DNA from: Mantis religiosa | Lineage: Eukaryota > Arthropoda > Insecta > Mantodea > Mantidae | Direction: 5' to 3' | DNA: 64,000 nt | NCBI GenBank assembly: GCA_030765055.1 | Contig: CM060953.1 | Span: 9,049,596-9,113,595, forward strand | Part shown: piece after piece, positions 62,536 through 64,000 of the stretch | Layout of the letters: each line of letters starts with the position of its first letter | How positions within the stretch are numbered: position 1 is the stretch's first letter | Program-made: the position numbers and the translations under genes | Notes under the pieces: model-generated | What the model was told of the DNA's origin: nothing | Databases searched by the model: none | Seen by the model: only the letters and a program-made list of their open reading frames with translations

Positions 62536-64000
62536 TGTAACACACTGCATATCAATTTTCTACTTTGTAAGCGTATAACGGTGTTTACATTTTGACTTAG
62601 TTCAAACCCGTACACTATAATACGCTCAACTGTATACCGCTTATTTTTTTATTTTATGCAAGCATCCACTGCTGGCATCTCTTTAACCAGAGGAAGACAG
62701 CTACGAGACTTGTGACGTATTGAAATATTGCCGGGAGCGAAGCCTGCAGTGCGTGTGACGTCAGGTAAGAGTCATGTAGCACCAAGTTGCTTAGATAAAT
62801 GGCGCTGTCATCTGACGGTTCAGTTAGGTGTAGCACACTCGATGACAACAATGTAGCTGCCACGTACCCAATGGAACTGTTAAATTTACAGTGTGACGAT
62901 TTATTGAAGAACAAATATACACACAAGAAAGACGACTGATTTTTACAAGAATGTCCCCCAAAGCAGATTTCCGAGGTTGTATTCATTTCCCGCACGGACA
63001 TTGTGTATGTTTGGCTCGACATATGTGTGCGAACATTTTTTGTTCTGTTATGAAATTAACGAAGTCCAAATCCCAAAATACCTTGTCGTATCACAATCTA
63101 ACATGCAGCCTTAGAATACATATTTTCCAGACATTACGTCCTGACATTGATAAACTAGTTAAAGATAAACGAAACTGAAAGTGTCGGAAAATGTCCACGT
63201 AATGCTGTTCTGAGCGGGTCTCCTCTAATTTGCAATGAAAATTACTTTGTTTTATTTTATTTACTTTATAACATGTCTGATCTTCAGATAAACTAAGAGT
63301 TGAAGTTTTCTCATAGCACAGAGTCAAAATGTAACTGTTTATAAACTGCGACCAATTGTGTAAATACATCATAACACCCAAGATGTAAGTTTGGGCAGCA
63401 AAAATCAGCGCGGTGACGTCACACGCTAACCTGCCTTTCGTTCGGGAGCATATTTGGTGGTTATAGTTAACGGAGCTAACGTCGCACCGCCTGTCTTATA
63501 AAAACTCTTATCGTAAACCATCATTTTGGGCAATTTACAATTAAGTTGATACTCAAGGAATTTGACTAAATGCTGTGAAAGTTTTAGCACATTAAAAGTT
63601 AGTGTAGATCTACAAAAGTTAAGAACTATATACTAAACTATAATGGGAATTTTTTATAAACTAGGTACAAATTTAGACAATAATGCATTGTTCCTAAACA
63701 TTTTAGTCCGTTTTTTCGTTTACCTTTAATTTATTTCTATATCAGCACAATACTTCCTGGGCGAAGACGCGTCCATTAATCTCATAATACGTCCACTGAC
63801 AAACAAGTGAAGGACGTTGTCTCTCCGCCCCGGCATGTCCTGTATGACACACAAATAGTTCAATAGATCCAGCATCACGTGCCCTTTAATGCCGCAGCAT
63901 TTTTGTCGTAAATATTCTCAGGGAAGCGAGGCCTTTCAGATCCATTCACAAGGATCTCTTTATTACCTCAATAACACGTACATACGTACATATGCAATAC
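62536..64000 (+). other. Intergenic, no recognised feature
   Basis: No coding exon, tandem repeat or known mobile element is recognised to the right edge. Confidence 0.4.

Overview
This window is nuclear DNA from an animal, almost certainly an insect with a large repeat-rich genome. A cockroach or termite is my best guess, inferred from the mix of transposons rather than proven. It is AT-rich, has spliced genes, and shows no operons or bacterial features. Only one host gene can be supported with confidence. Positions 198-16743 (+) carry the last four exons of a coiled-coil protein that I identify as trichoplein (TCHP). The exons are 198-437, 6731-6998, 8923-9066 and a 30-base terminal micro-exon at 16510-16539. 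All splice phases agree, and a poly(A) signal lies at 16738. The start of the gene is off the left edge. A weaker candidate first exon of another gene sits at 33003-33088.

The TCHP introns are packed with mobile DNA. From left to right they hold: a 196-base fold-back element with 14-base target duplications (1042-1237); a complete 'half-LINE' carrying only an intact ORF1 (2562-4332); a hammerhead-like hairpin (4660-4689); a palindromic SINE dimer; a Merlin/ISXO2 transposase relic; a full-length tRNA-derived SINE; decayed IS630/Tc1-type transposons; and an internally deleted Ty3/Gypsy element (13117-15635) nested inside a non-autonomous DNA transposon (12118-15921).

From 16.9 to 24.5 kb lie several solo LTRs. 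They include a Penelope-like element split by an LTR (18957-20120), an ATT microsatellite, and a pogo-like transposon (21721-23451) containing a mariner derivative. From 26.9 to 29.1 kb is a satellite of about 17 copies of a 128-base unit. From 29.3 to 64 kb the DNA is intergenic or intronic. It contains mariners at 39559-40882, 51969-52946 and 56166-57388, a long-inverted-repeat transposon (31682-32360), an element with 13-base inverted ends carrying a conserved protein of unknown family (37536-38484), and several SINE families.

The main theme is one SINE family, called SINE A here. Intact copies have a tRNA-like head and a roughly 110-base tail (6195-6448; 43674-43945). The same tail, as a 108-base unit, forms long tandem arrays at 33150-34218, 43003-43496, 45184-47757 and 49975-51350, and a degenerate one at 10205-10556. 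Two arrays still have the tRNA-like head at one end. This suggests the satellite arose by tandem amplification of a SINE tail. Nested insertions and shared target sites allow relative dating of many elements. SINE letters A-D and LTR letters A-B are labels used only in this annotation. All identifications rest on reading the sequence and on memory of the families; no database search was made.
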